This document shows positions 1-5,153 of a stretch of DNA of 5,281 bases, in pieces; position 1 is the first letter of the stretch; the number at the start of each line of letters is the position of its first letter. The stretch comes from CAZLNO01 sp964561005 (lineage in GTDB: Bacteria; Pseudomonadota; Alphaproteobacteria; Kiloniellales; Rhodovibrionaceae). The notes beneath the pieces are model-generated. The model was not told the origin of the DNA. It made no database searches and saw only the letters and a program-made list of their open reading frames with translations. Position numbers and translations under genes: made by a program. The DNA lies in NCBI GenBank assembly GCA_964561005.1, contig CAZLNO010000160.1:1-5281 (forward strand), written 5' to 3'.

Positions 1-1475
1 TTGGCGTCGGCGTTGTCGCCGGTGCTTTTCTTGTTGTTCACGGACCCCAAGCGCAGGTAGGTCGACTTGCCGGCCTGATCGTTGTCGGAGGCCGCGTTGT
101 CGTAATCGGGCACGAGGATGCTGAACGACTTGCCGTCCGGCGCGCCGGTGCCCTTGAGCGTGTCCTCCTGGGCGAACTCGCTTCCGGCGATGTTGTGGTC
201 CTCATAGGGAGGCCCGAGATGCCGCGGGACCGGCGCCTCGTCGATGGTCGTCACCTCGCTGGCGGGGACGAAGGCGGCGGGCACGCGGCTCTTGCCGAGC
301 CTCGCCGGGCGCGGCGCGGCGTGTCCGGCGGCGCTGTCCGAAAGCGCCGCGATAACCACCGGGCGGTCCGGATCGCCGTCCAGGCAGCTCCAGGCCACGC
401 GCGTGCCCGCCGGCGGCTGGCCGCCGTCCGGCAGCGCGCTCGCGGCCCAGCAAAGCCCCGATTGGCCCTCGGTGTCGTCCGCCAGAACGAGACCGATCCG
501 ACCGTCGAGGGGATGGCGCAGCGCCTCGCCCCGGCCGTCATCGCCGACGACGGCCGACCTCACCCCCTGGGCCATCGGCCGTGGCGTCGTCGGCGCCGGG
601 CGGAAGGCCTGGTCGAACGCCTGCGCGGCGTAGCTGTTGCCGTAGGTCCAGGCGCCGGTCTCCGGGTCGCGCTCGGCGGCATGCGCCACCGTCACCGGCA
701 GCAGGCCCGTCTCGGGCCCTTCGGGATGACTGAGATGGGCGCCGGCCGTCAGTGTCGGGTCCGCGCTCTCGCCCTCCCAGGTGATCGTCGCGGCGCTCCG
801 GCCGTCGGCAAGCGAATCCAGGCGGCCCCGGCGAACCAGCGATCCGGCGTCGGTCTCCCCGCTTTGTGCGCGCGCGCCGGCGACCTGGGCCAAGGCCGAG
901 TTGGAATCGGTGAGCACCATGCGCTCGGCCGCGCCGGCATGATCGAAGACATAGGCGATGCCGGCGTCCTCCAATACACGGCCGAGCAGGTTGAAGTCGC
1001 TTTCCGCGTGCTGGCCCGTGGCGACGCGCGAGGGATAGTCGCGCTCCAGCGCGAGGCGGGCGTAGGGGGCGCCGTCGTCGCGCAGCTCGGCGCTCACGGC
1101 CACCGCGAGGTCAGGCGCCGCCAGATCGTGGAAGCTGCGGGTCCGCCGCCGGCGCGTCAGCAGCCAGGCGCGCGGCACCAGGCTCGCGGCGACCCGCCAG
1201 CCCGCCGCCGCGTCCCTTTGCAGATGCCACTCCGAAACGATGCCCCGGATCTGGCGGCGGCGCTCGCCGCCGCCATCCAGGCACAGAGTCGCCGCCGTCC
1301 CCAGTACGGCCTCCGGCTCCGGCGGCTCGGCCTGATACGCAAGGTCGAGTTCGAAGCGGTAGAGGGCGGAAAGCGCCTCCCGCCCCTCCATACGCCGGAC
1401 TTCGGGGGAGGTGTGGACCGCACTCCCTGCATCGCCCGAGAGGGAAAAGGATATCGTGAATGTTCCGTCGCGCAT
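1..1475 (-). CDS. vgrG: VgrG-type T6SS spike protein, C-terminus beyond window edge
   Basis: The frame is open from ATG 1475 to the left edge with no stop, giving at least 491 residues. VgrG proteins trimerise as the T6SS tip (gp27-gp5-like). Visible landmarks are an early ALSALYRFELDL segment (about residues 35-46), the signature AESDFNLLGRVLEDAGIAYV (157-176), a WTYGNSYAAQAF segment before the linker, and the OB-fold end GDPDRPVVI (367-375). The second VgrG in this window has matching segments (STLFRFEIDV, AESDWNFVARLLEHYGIFYY, GDPDRPVIV). The OB motif comes about 110 residues earlier here, so the gp27-like part is shortened. After it lies a charged, Asn/Asp-rich stretch with a STYLRLGSV segment, perhaps the start of a beta-helix or fused domain. 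The start is supported by AAGAGGGG six bases upstream. Family assignment is strong. Any C-terminal effector domain cannot be seen. Confidence 0.88.
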   Translation of the reverse strand, partial: MRDGTFTISFSLSGDAGSAVHTSPEVRRMEGREALSALYRFELDLAYQAEPPEPEAVLGTAATLCLDGGGERRRQIRGIVSEWHLQRDAAAGWRVAASLVPRAWLLTRRRRTRSFHDLAAPDLAVAVSAELRDDGAPYARLALERDYPSRVATGQHAESDFNLLGRVLEDAGIAYVFDHAGAAERMVLTDSNSALAQVAGARAQSGETDAGSLVRRGRLDSLADGRSAATITWEGESADPTLTAGAHLSHPEGPETGLLPVTVAHAAERDPETGAWTYGNSYAAQAFDQAFRPAPTTPRPMAQGVRSAVVGDDGRGEALRHPLDGRIGLVLADDTEGQSGLCWAASALPDGGQPPAGTRVAWSCLDGDPDRPVVIAALSDSAAGHAAPRPARLGKSRVPAAFVPASEVTTIDEAPVPRHLGPPYEDHNIAGSEFAQEDTLKGTGAPDGKSFSILVPDYDNAASDNDQAGKSTYLRLGSVNNKKSTGDNADA

Positions 1476-1481
1476 GATCGT

Positions 1482-1489
1482 CCCCTCTT
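1482..1489 (-). promoter_or_regulatory. Ribosome-binding site of the left vgrG
   Basis: AAGAGGGG on the minus strand sits six bases before ATG 1475. It fixes the start of the partial vgrG, whose frame could otherwise extend further upstream. Confidence 0.6.
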
Positions 1490-1568
1490 CGCCGCACCGA
1501 CCGCGGGCAACAAGCCAGCGCCGGCAACGCATGACGCGTGTGTTCTTGCCCAATAGCAATCGCCGACC

Positions 1569-1593
1569 GCGGGATATTTAACGTGACTCCCGC
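1569..1593. promoter_or_regulatory. Inverted repeat GCGGGA-N13-TCCCGC in the divergent intergenic region
   Basis: Perfect 6-bp arms lie at 1569-1574 and 1588-1593, in the AT-richer gap between the divergent vgrG and transglutaminase-like genes. The right arm abuts the -35 element of the candidate plus-strand promoter, a position that would suit an operator. The left arm is part of an 11-mer, GCGGGATATTT, that recurs upstream of hcp at 5050-5060. A regulator is not identifiable, and arms of this length can occur by chance. Confidence 0.3.
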
Positions 1594-1611
1594 AGTTTGA
1601 ACCTTTATATT
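1583..1611 (+). promoter_or_regulatory. Candidate sigma-70-type promoter for the transglutaminase-like gene
   Basis: GTGACT (1583-1588, four of six matches to TTGACA) and TATATT (1606-1611, five of six to TATAAT) are separated by 17 bp. Transcription would begin near 1618, shortly before the coding region. The surrounding sequence is the most AT-rich in this part of the window. No sigma-54 promoter is evident on this strand. Confidence 0.4.
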
Positions 1612-1634
1612 GTTGAAATCAATGAATTCCCTGG

Positions 1635-2465
1635 GTGCCATTGGAGCGCTGGGAGTTGCAGTTGCGTCTTCTGGACGCATGTGAAGTCGGCGTGAGCGGC
1701 GCCGAGGCGGGTCTCGATATCGAACTCCGCCTCGAGCCGCGTCGCTGGACCGCGCAGCAGGTCACCTATTGGCAGCTCGCGACCGAACCGGTGGGTCAGC
1801 CGCGGCAGACGAGCCATGACGATTTCGGCAACGCGGTGACCCGGATCGCCGTCAACCAGCGCGACCTGCGCTTGCGCATCACCAGCATCGCCGAGATCGC
1901 CGTCGACAGTGCGGCCTCTCCGCCGGCGCCGCCCGTCACCCTGCCCGAGACCGACGAGGGGGAACTGACGCGACCGGACGCGGCGCTGTCCGGTTATGCC
2001 CACGCCGTGGCGCGCGGCTGCCGGGACGAGCCGGTGGCGATCATGGCCGCGCTGGCGCGCGCGGTCGCGCGCGACCTGCGCTACGATGCGGCGGCGACGG
2101 ACGCCGCGACGCCCGCCGCCCAGGCCTTCCGACGCGGCGCCGGGGTCTGCCAGGACTTCGCGCAGGTGACGATCGCCGCCGCGCGGGCGCTGGGCCTGCC
2201 CGCCTATTACATCGGCGGCTACCGGGTGCCAGGGCGACTCCCGGATGGCCAGGCCCCGGTCGCGATCGTCCGGCACGCCTGGGTCGGGTTGATGCTGGGT
2301 CCGGGCGAGGCGCGCGCCTTCGACCCGGCGGACCCGCTTTCGGATGATGTGCGCGTCGCCGTGGCCTGCGGGCGCGATTTCGCCGACGCCCGTCCGCTGC
2401 GCATCCGGGGCCGCGGCGCCACCTTCCGCCGCTTCGCCGCGCAGGCGCAGGCGGAACCGATTTGA
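1635..2465 (+). CDS. Transglutaminase-like cysteine hydrolase (COG1305-type)
   Basis: The product has 276 residues from GTG 1635, close to the size of stand-alone bacterial transglutaminase-like proteins. An N-terminal beta-rich domain (about 1-95) contains LRLEPR and HDDFGNAVTR, as in the Bact_transglu_N family. The core carries GVCQDFAQVTIAAARALGLPA (Cys172), RHAWVGL (His214) and AFDPADPL (Asp230), an intact catalytic triad; GRDFADARPLR near 247-257 is also typical of the family. There is no signal peptide or membrane segment, so the enzyme is presumably cytoplasmic unless exported by the T6SS. Members are usually hydrolases or proteases rather than cross-linkers; the substrate is unknown. 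The start is uncertain: GTG 1635 has no clear ribosome site, whereas TTG 1656 follows GGAG and aligns better with family N-termini. It lies 94 bp before vgrG on the same strand, so co-transcription is plausible. Confidence 0.88.
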   Translation: MPLERWELQLRLLDACEVGVSGAEAGLDIELRLEPRRWTAQQVTYWQLATEPVGQPRQTSHDDFGNAVTRIAVNQRDLRLRITSIAEIAVDSAASPPAPPVTLPETDEGELTRPDAALSGYAHAVARGCRDEPVAIMAALARAVARDLRYDAAATDAATPAAQAFRRGAGVCQDFAQVTIAAARALGLPAYYIGGYRVPGRLPDGQAPVAIVRHAWVGLMLGPGEARAFDPADPLSDDVRVAVACGRDFADARPLRIRGRGATFRRFAAQAQAEPI

Positions 2466-2470
2466 CGCGC

Positions 2471-2505
2471 GGACCGGGCGTGCAAGGCCCGCCACGCCGT
2501 GGTCC
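2471..2505 (+). other. Imperfect hairpin in the transglutaminase-vgrG gap
   Basis: GGACC-G-GGCGTG pairs with CACGCC-GT-GGTCC around a 10-nt loop, giving 11 bp with one small internal loop. No T-run follows, so it is not a classical terminator. It could be an mRNA processing or stability element, or a chance structure in GC-rich DNA. Confidence 0.3.
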
Positions 2506-2545
2506 GCTGGACACCGAGGGCGCGCGGACGGCCGCGACGCCCGCC

Positions 2546-2554
2546 AAGAGGAGG
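2546..2554 (+). promoter_or_regulatory. Strong ribosome-binding site of vgrG
   Basis: AAGAGGAGG lies five bases before ATG 2560. It decides the start in favour of MALDQANRF over a longer upstream reading of the same frame that lacks VgrG-like sequence and overlaps the preceding gene. Confidence 0.75.
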
Positions 2555-2559
2555 CGGTC

Positions 2560-4128
2560 ATGGCGCTCGACCAGGCAAACCGGTTCACCTTCGCCGTCGA
2601 CGGCGGGAGCGAGCAGATCTTCCGCGTGTTCCACTTCAGGGGCGAGGAGGAGATCTCCACGCTCTTCCGCTTCGAGATCGACGTCGTGGCCGACGAGCCG
2701 GACGTGCCCCTGGCCGAGCTGATCCACAGCCGGGCCTGCCTGACCATCGAGGACGCGCGCATGACCCGCGACGTCCACGGCATGATCGCCGACGTGGAGC
2801 AGCGCGGCGAGACGCATACGCACGCCTTCATCTACCGCTTCGTCCTGGTGCCGCGCGCGGCCAAGCTGACGCTCAGCCAGCAGAACCAGATCTACGGCAC
2901 ACTGGAGGACGTGAACGTGCTCGACGTCGCGCGCGCCGAGCTGACCGGCGAGGGCGTGCGCGGCCCGGCGGTGGAGGCGGCCAGCTACCTCGCCGGCCAC
3001 GAGGTGGACATGTCCCGACTGTGGCACATGGAGACCTACCCCAAGCGCGACTACATCGTGCAGTATGCCGAGTCCGACTGGAACTTCGTGGCGCGGCTGC
3101 TCGAACACTACGGCATCTTCTACTACTTCGAGCACGCCGAGGACGGGGAACAACTGCTGCTCGGCGACGGCAACCACGCCTTCCAGCCCGCGCCGTCGCC
3201 CGATGGCGGGGGCGAGGCGCCGCCGGTGCTGCCGCTGCGGCCCCGCTCCGGCCTGGGCGCCGATGCCCAGGCCTCGATCCAGAGCTTGAACGCGCGGGTG
3301 AAGGGCCTGCCGAAGCAGGTCGTCCTGAAGGACTACAACTGGCGCAAGCCGCACGTCCCGCTGCAGGCGGAGGCCACGGTCGACCCGAACGGCCACGGCG
3401 TCGTGGTGACCTACGGCGACCACTTCCGCACGCCCGCCGAGGGCCAGAAGCTGGCCGAGATCCGGGCGCAGGAGCTGCTGGCGCAAAAGCAGGTGTTCGA
3501 CGGCGAGAGCGACAGCCTGTCGCTCATTCCGGGCTACATCTTCGAGCTGTCCGACCACTTCCGCCGCGACTACAACAGCCGCTACCTCGTGGTCCGCGTC
3601 GAGCACGAAGGCCGCCAGCCGCTGGCCGACGCCTTCGCCGGCGCGGAGACGAGCGGCCCGGACTACGCGAACCGCTTCGTGGCGCAACCCGACAACGTGG
3701 CCTACCGCCCGCCGCGGCGCACGCCCAAGCCGCGGGTCCCCGGACTGTTCACCGCCCACGTCGACGCGTCCGGCCCCGGCAACCGGGCGGAGATCGACGC
3801 CGATGGCTGCTACAAGCTGCGCATGCCCTTCGACCTGGCCGGCAGCCCGGACGGCAAGGCCTCGCGCTACGTGCGCCGGGCCCAGCCCTACGGCGGACGC
3901 GTCGACCAGAACGGCGACTCCGGCCCGGTCAGCGGCTTCCATTTCCCGCTGCAGAAGAACACCGAGGTGATCTGCGCCTGCATCAACGGCGACCCGGACC
4001 GCCCGGTCATCGTGGGCACCATGCCGAACCGCCTGGGCCCCAGCATCGTCGAGAGCGCCAACCAGACCCGCAACCGCATCAAGACCGCCAGCGGCATCAC
4101 CCTGGAGATCGAGGACAGCACGCCGTGA
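2560..4128 (+). CDS. vgrG: VgrG T6SS spike protein, short form lacking the beta-helical needle
   Basis: The product has 522 residues. The gp27-like region shows ISTLFRFEIDV (about 32-42), KRDYIVQYAESDWNF followed by VARLLEHYGIFYYFEH (about 162-192), and a Pro/Arg linker, YRPPRRTPKPRVPG. The gp5-like OB fold ends in FHFPLQKNTEVICACINGDP and DRPVIVGTMPN (GDPDRP at 477-482). The protein stops 41 residues later, at KTASGITLEIEDSTP. In typical VgrGs this segment leads into the trimeric beta-helix, and total length is usually 600 residues or more. The needle and any effector domain are therefore absent. None of the three downstream frames restores it, so a simple frameshift is not the cause. A palindrome overlaps the stop codon and repeats follow. 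It may still trimerise and cap Hcp, or may be a decayed copy. Confidence 0.92.
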   Translation: MALDQANRFTFAVDGGSEQIFRVFHFRGEEEISTLFRFEIDVVADEPDVPLAELIHSRACLTIEDARMTRDVHGMIADVEQRGETHTHAFIYRFVLVPRAAKLTLSQQNQIYGTLEDVNVLDVARAELTGEGVRGPAVEAASYLAGHEVDMSRLWHMETYPKRDYIVQYAESDWNFVARLLEHYGIFYYFEHAEDGEQLLLGDGNHAFQPAPSPDGGGEAPPVLPLRPRSGLGADAQASIQSLNARVKGLPKQVVLKDYNWRKPHVPLQAEATVDPNGHGVVVTYGDHFRTPAEGQKLAEIRAQELLAQKQVFDGESDSLSLIPGYIFELSDHFRRDYNSRYLVVRVEHEGRQPLADAFAGAETSGPDYANRFVAQPDNVAYRPPRRTPKPRVPGLFTAHVDASGPGNRAEIDADGCYKLRMPFDLAGSPDGKASRYVRRAQPYGGRVDQNGDSGPVSGFHFPLQKNTEVICACINGDPDRPVIVGTMPNRLGPSIVESANQTRNRIKTASGITLEIEDSTP

Positions 4129-4138
4129 ACTGTTCACG
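4124..4138. repeat. 15-bp perfect palindrome over the vgrG stop codon
   Basis: CGTGAACTGTTCACG has 7-bp arms around a single T, and the vgrG TGA (4126-4128) lies in its left arm. The loop is too tight for full pairing in RNA, so a protein-binding or recombination site is as likely as a hairpin. It marks the exact point where the VgrG protein is cut short. Confidence 0.4.
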
Positions 4139-4159
4139 TAGGCCCATGATCGCCTAATA

Positions 4160-4204
4160 CTGCTCGACGTTTGAGCAGGTTCGTCCTTGACGCCCAAGGG
4201 CGTC
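4160..4204. repeat. Two small inverted repeats downstream of vgrG
   Basis: CTGCTC-N7-GAGCAG (4160-4178) is followed by GACGCCC-AA-GGGCGTC (4189-4204). Neither has a T-run after it. With the neighbouring palindromes they make a dense non-coding hairpin tract that may block 3' exonucleases or mark a recombination junction. Confidence 0.4.
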
Positions 4205-4215
4205 GACTGCGTGTC

Positions 4216-4254
4216 CGACAAGCTCAGGACGAGGTCCTCATGCTGAGCTTGTCG
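4216..4254. repeat. REP-like palindrome of two head-to-head repeat copies
   Basis: CGACAAGCTCAG (4216-4227) and CTGAGCTTGTCG (4243-4254) form a perfect 12-bp stem. The 15-nt centre adds a GAGG/CCTC pairing. The right arm belongs to the 24-bp repeat that recurs near the right edge. Convergent 3' ends of genes are a common place for such elements; there it could stabilise mRNA ends or limit transcription between vgrG and hcp. Confidence 0.65.
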
Positions 4255-4262
4255 AAGCATGA
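4239..4262 (-). repeat. 24-bp dispersed repeat, copy 1
   Basis: Read on the minus strand it contains CTTCGACAAGCTCAGCATG and is identical over 24 bp to 5227-5250 on the plus strand. The two copies are therefore inverted around hcp. From memory, repeats with this core are dispersed in many proteobacterial genomes, especially alphaproteobacteria. No transposase accompanies it. Confidence 0.75.
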
Positions 4263-4320
4263 GGCCACCCAAATGTACGGTTTCATTTGTCGAGCGGTAT
4301 CACGACAAGAACACCAAGCC

Positions 4321-4355
4321 GAAACAAAAAGAAACCGGCAAGCGGGCTTGCCGGT
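4321..4355 (-). terminator. Rho-independent terminator of hcp
   Basis: On the minus strand a 9-bp stem, ACCGGCAAG/CTTGCCGGT with a 4-nt loop (4355-4334), is followed directly by TTCTTTTTGTTTC (4333-4321). It begins about 40 bp after the hcp stop codon. On the plus strand no T-run follows the stem, so it does not serve vgrG. Confidence 0.8.
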
Positions 4356-4395
4356 CCAGTCGAGAGGGCCACGCCGAAGGAGAGGAAGAGGAAGG

Positions 4396-4902
4396 TCAGT
4401 CTTCCCAGCTATCCGCGCCGGAGGTCGAGGCGACCTCGTGGCTCCACTCGATCTCCTTGTAGGCGAAGCTCACTTCCTCCATCGGCAGGAAGGGGCCGTT
4501 GCTCGGGTCCAGCGCGTTGGGCTGCAGCGACCTGATGCCGACGATCGTCGCGTTCTTGATGGTGACGACGTAGTACAGTTCCTCGCTGCCGTCGGGGGCG
4601 GTGCGGTAGAAGTTGAACTTCGCCTCGCCAATCCGCTCGCCCTTGGCCAGCGCCTGGTGCAGCAGCGGCGAGGACTTGTCGACCACCTTGGTGACCTTCA
4701 GGCCGCGGTGCACGCGCTTGCCGGTCGGCTGGCCGGACTGCGGGTCGGTCGGGGCGGCGATGTCCAGGTCGAAGGCCTGGCACTGGATCTCGTCCTTGTG
4801 GCTGCTGCGCGACAGGTTGCCGAGGCTGTCGACGTCGGTGGCGCCGGGGTGCATGTCGCCCTGGGTCTCGCCGGAAACGGTCATGTAGAAGGGCTGTGCC
4901 AT
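4396..4902 (-). CDS. hcp: Hcp, T6SS inner-tube protein
   Basis: The product has 168 residues, the usual Hcp size. Hcp forms hexameric rings that stack into the tube propelled out of the cell and act as chaperone for small effectors. Family landmarks are MAQPFYMTVSGETQGDM at the N-terminus, PTDPQSGQPTGKRVH (51-65), KVVDKSSPLLHQALAKGE (72-89), FNFYRTAPDGSEELYYVVTI (96-115) and the C-terminal IEWSHEVASTSGADSW (151-166). From memory these resemble the Vibrio cholerae Hcp type more than Pseudomonas Hcp1. It has no signal peptide, as expected, and no C-terminal toxin extension. The start is fixed by AAGGAGA six bases upstream; a longer upstream reading is Arg-rich and not Hcp-like. It appears monocistronic, with its own sigma-54 promoter and terminator, and is convergent with vgrG. 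Confidence 0.96.
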   Translation of the reverse strand: MAQPFYMTVSGETQGDMHPGATDVDSLGNLSRSSHKDEIQCQAFDLDIAAPTDPQSGQPTGKRVHRGLKVTKVVDKSSPLLHQALAKGERIGEAKFNFYRTAPDGSEELYYVVTIKNATIVGIRSLQPNALDPSNGPFLPMEEVSFAYKEIEWSHEVASTSGADSWED

Positions 4903-4908
4903 GGTCTG

Positions 4909-4915
4909 TCTCCTT
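4909..4915 (-). promoter_or_regulatory. Ribosome-binding site of hcp
   Basis: AAGGAGA on the minus strand is six bases before ATG 4902 and selects MAQPFYM as the N-terminus. Confidence 0.75.
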
Positions 4916-4971
4916 GCTGTGCGCCGCGCGTCGGCGCGGGGCCTGCGGTCTCGGGTCCGCCTGGCGCCGTG

Positions 4972-4987
4972 ACCAGGCATCCCTGGT
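4972..4987. promoter_or_regulatory. Palindrome ACCAGG-CATC-CCTGGT at the predicted hcp transcription start
   Basis: Perfect 6-bp arms surround a 4-nt centre that contains the predicted +1 (about 4979). It could be an operator placed to block the sigma-54 promoter. A leader hairpin is unlikely if +1 is right, because only one arm would be transcribed. Confidence 0.35.
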
Positions 4988-4990
4988 AAA

Positions 4991-5005
4991 GCAAGGACCG
5001 TGCCA
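4991..5005 (-). promoter_or_regulatory. Sigma-54 (RpoN) -24/-12 promoter of hcp
   Basis: TGGCACGGTCCTTGC on the minus strand matches the consensus TGGCAC-N5-TTGC at every defined position, with the required 10 bp between the GG (-24) and GC (-12) pairs, and is followed by T. The predicted start near 4979 leaves a 77-nt leader. Sigma-54 control of hcp through VasH-type activators is established in Vibrio and some other proteobacteria. Such a promoter needs an ATP-dependent enhancer-binding protein, which is not encoded in the window. Confidence 0.87.
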
Positions 5006-5029
5006 GAGCCGTTCCCGGCCTGAAGACCT

Positions 5030-5062
5030 CAACGCATCTGATTGTTTTTGCGGGATATTTGT
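5030..5062. promoter_or_regulatory. AT-rich, possibly bendable spacer (IHF-like)
   Basis: This AT-rich segment lies between the sigma-54 promoter and the candidate enhancer sites. On the minus strand it holds A-tracts and AATCAG-N5-TTG (5043-5030), close to the IHF consensus WATCAR-N4-TTR but one base out of register. It also contains GCGGGATATTT (5050-5060), shared with the left intergenic region. Confidence 0.3.
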
Positions 5063-5069
5063 TCAGAAT

Positions 5070-5153
5070 CGCACAGAGAGTCTGGACGACGGGCCGGCCG
5101 GGAAGTGTGCGGAACTCTTCACACCTCGCGGCGGCTGTGCGGACCGCCGCACA
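5070..5153. promoter_or_regulatory. Candidate upstream activator sites for the hcp sigma-54 promoter
   Basis: Four TGTGCG half-sites cluster here: 5070-5075 (reverse), 5106-5111 and 5136-5141 (forward), and 5148-5153 (reverse). The last two form the perfect repeat TGTGCGG-accg-CCGCACA (5136-5153). The TGTGCGGA copies at 5106 and 5136 start 30 bp apart, near three helical turns. The cluster spans -91 to -174 relative to the predicted start, the usual range for sigma-54 enhancers. Activator identity is not shown. Confidence 0.45.

Noticed and set aside
195..1556. 453-codon plus-strand open frame opposite the left vgrG
   Set aside because: The opposite strand encodes conserved VgrG motifs through the whole stretch to the window edge, while this frame is Arg/Ala-rich without family features.
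1829..1845. Possible sigma-54 site for the left vgrG (GG-N10-GC on the minus strand)
   Set aside because: Only the GG and TTGC parts match (GGGTCA instead of TGGCAC); it lies inside a coding region more than 350 bp from the vgrG start.
2344..2559. Upstream extension of vgrG in the same frame
   Set aside because: It would overlap the transglutaminase-like gene, is Arg/Ala/Pro-rich and unlike VgrG N-termini, and AAGAGGAGG before ATG 2560 gives a clear start.
1605..2831. 408-codon minus-strand frame opposite the transglutaminase-like gene
   Set aside because: It is antisense to the conserved Cys/His/Asp motifs and runs into the second vgrG; its composition is typical of shadow frames.
2041..4272. 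743-codon minus-strand open frame antisense to vgrG
   Set aside because: The translation is a low-complexity Arg/Ala/Gly/Val mixture with no recognisable domain, and it lies opposite a clear VgrG with a good ribosome site. Long antisense frames are common in GC-rich genes.
4171..4989. 272-codon plus-strand frame opposite hcp
   Set aside because: It begins inside the repeat tract and runs antisense to a clear Hcp; it does not restore the missing VgrG C-terminus.
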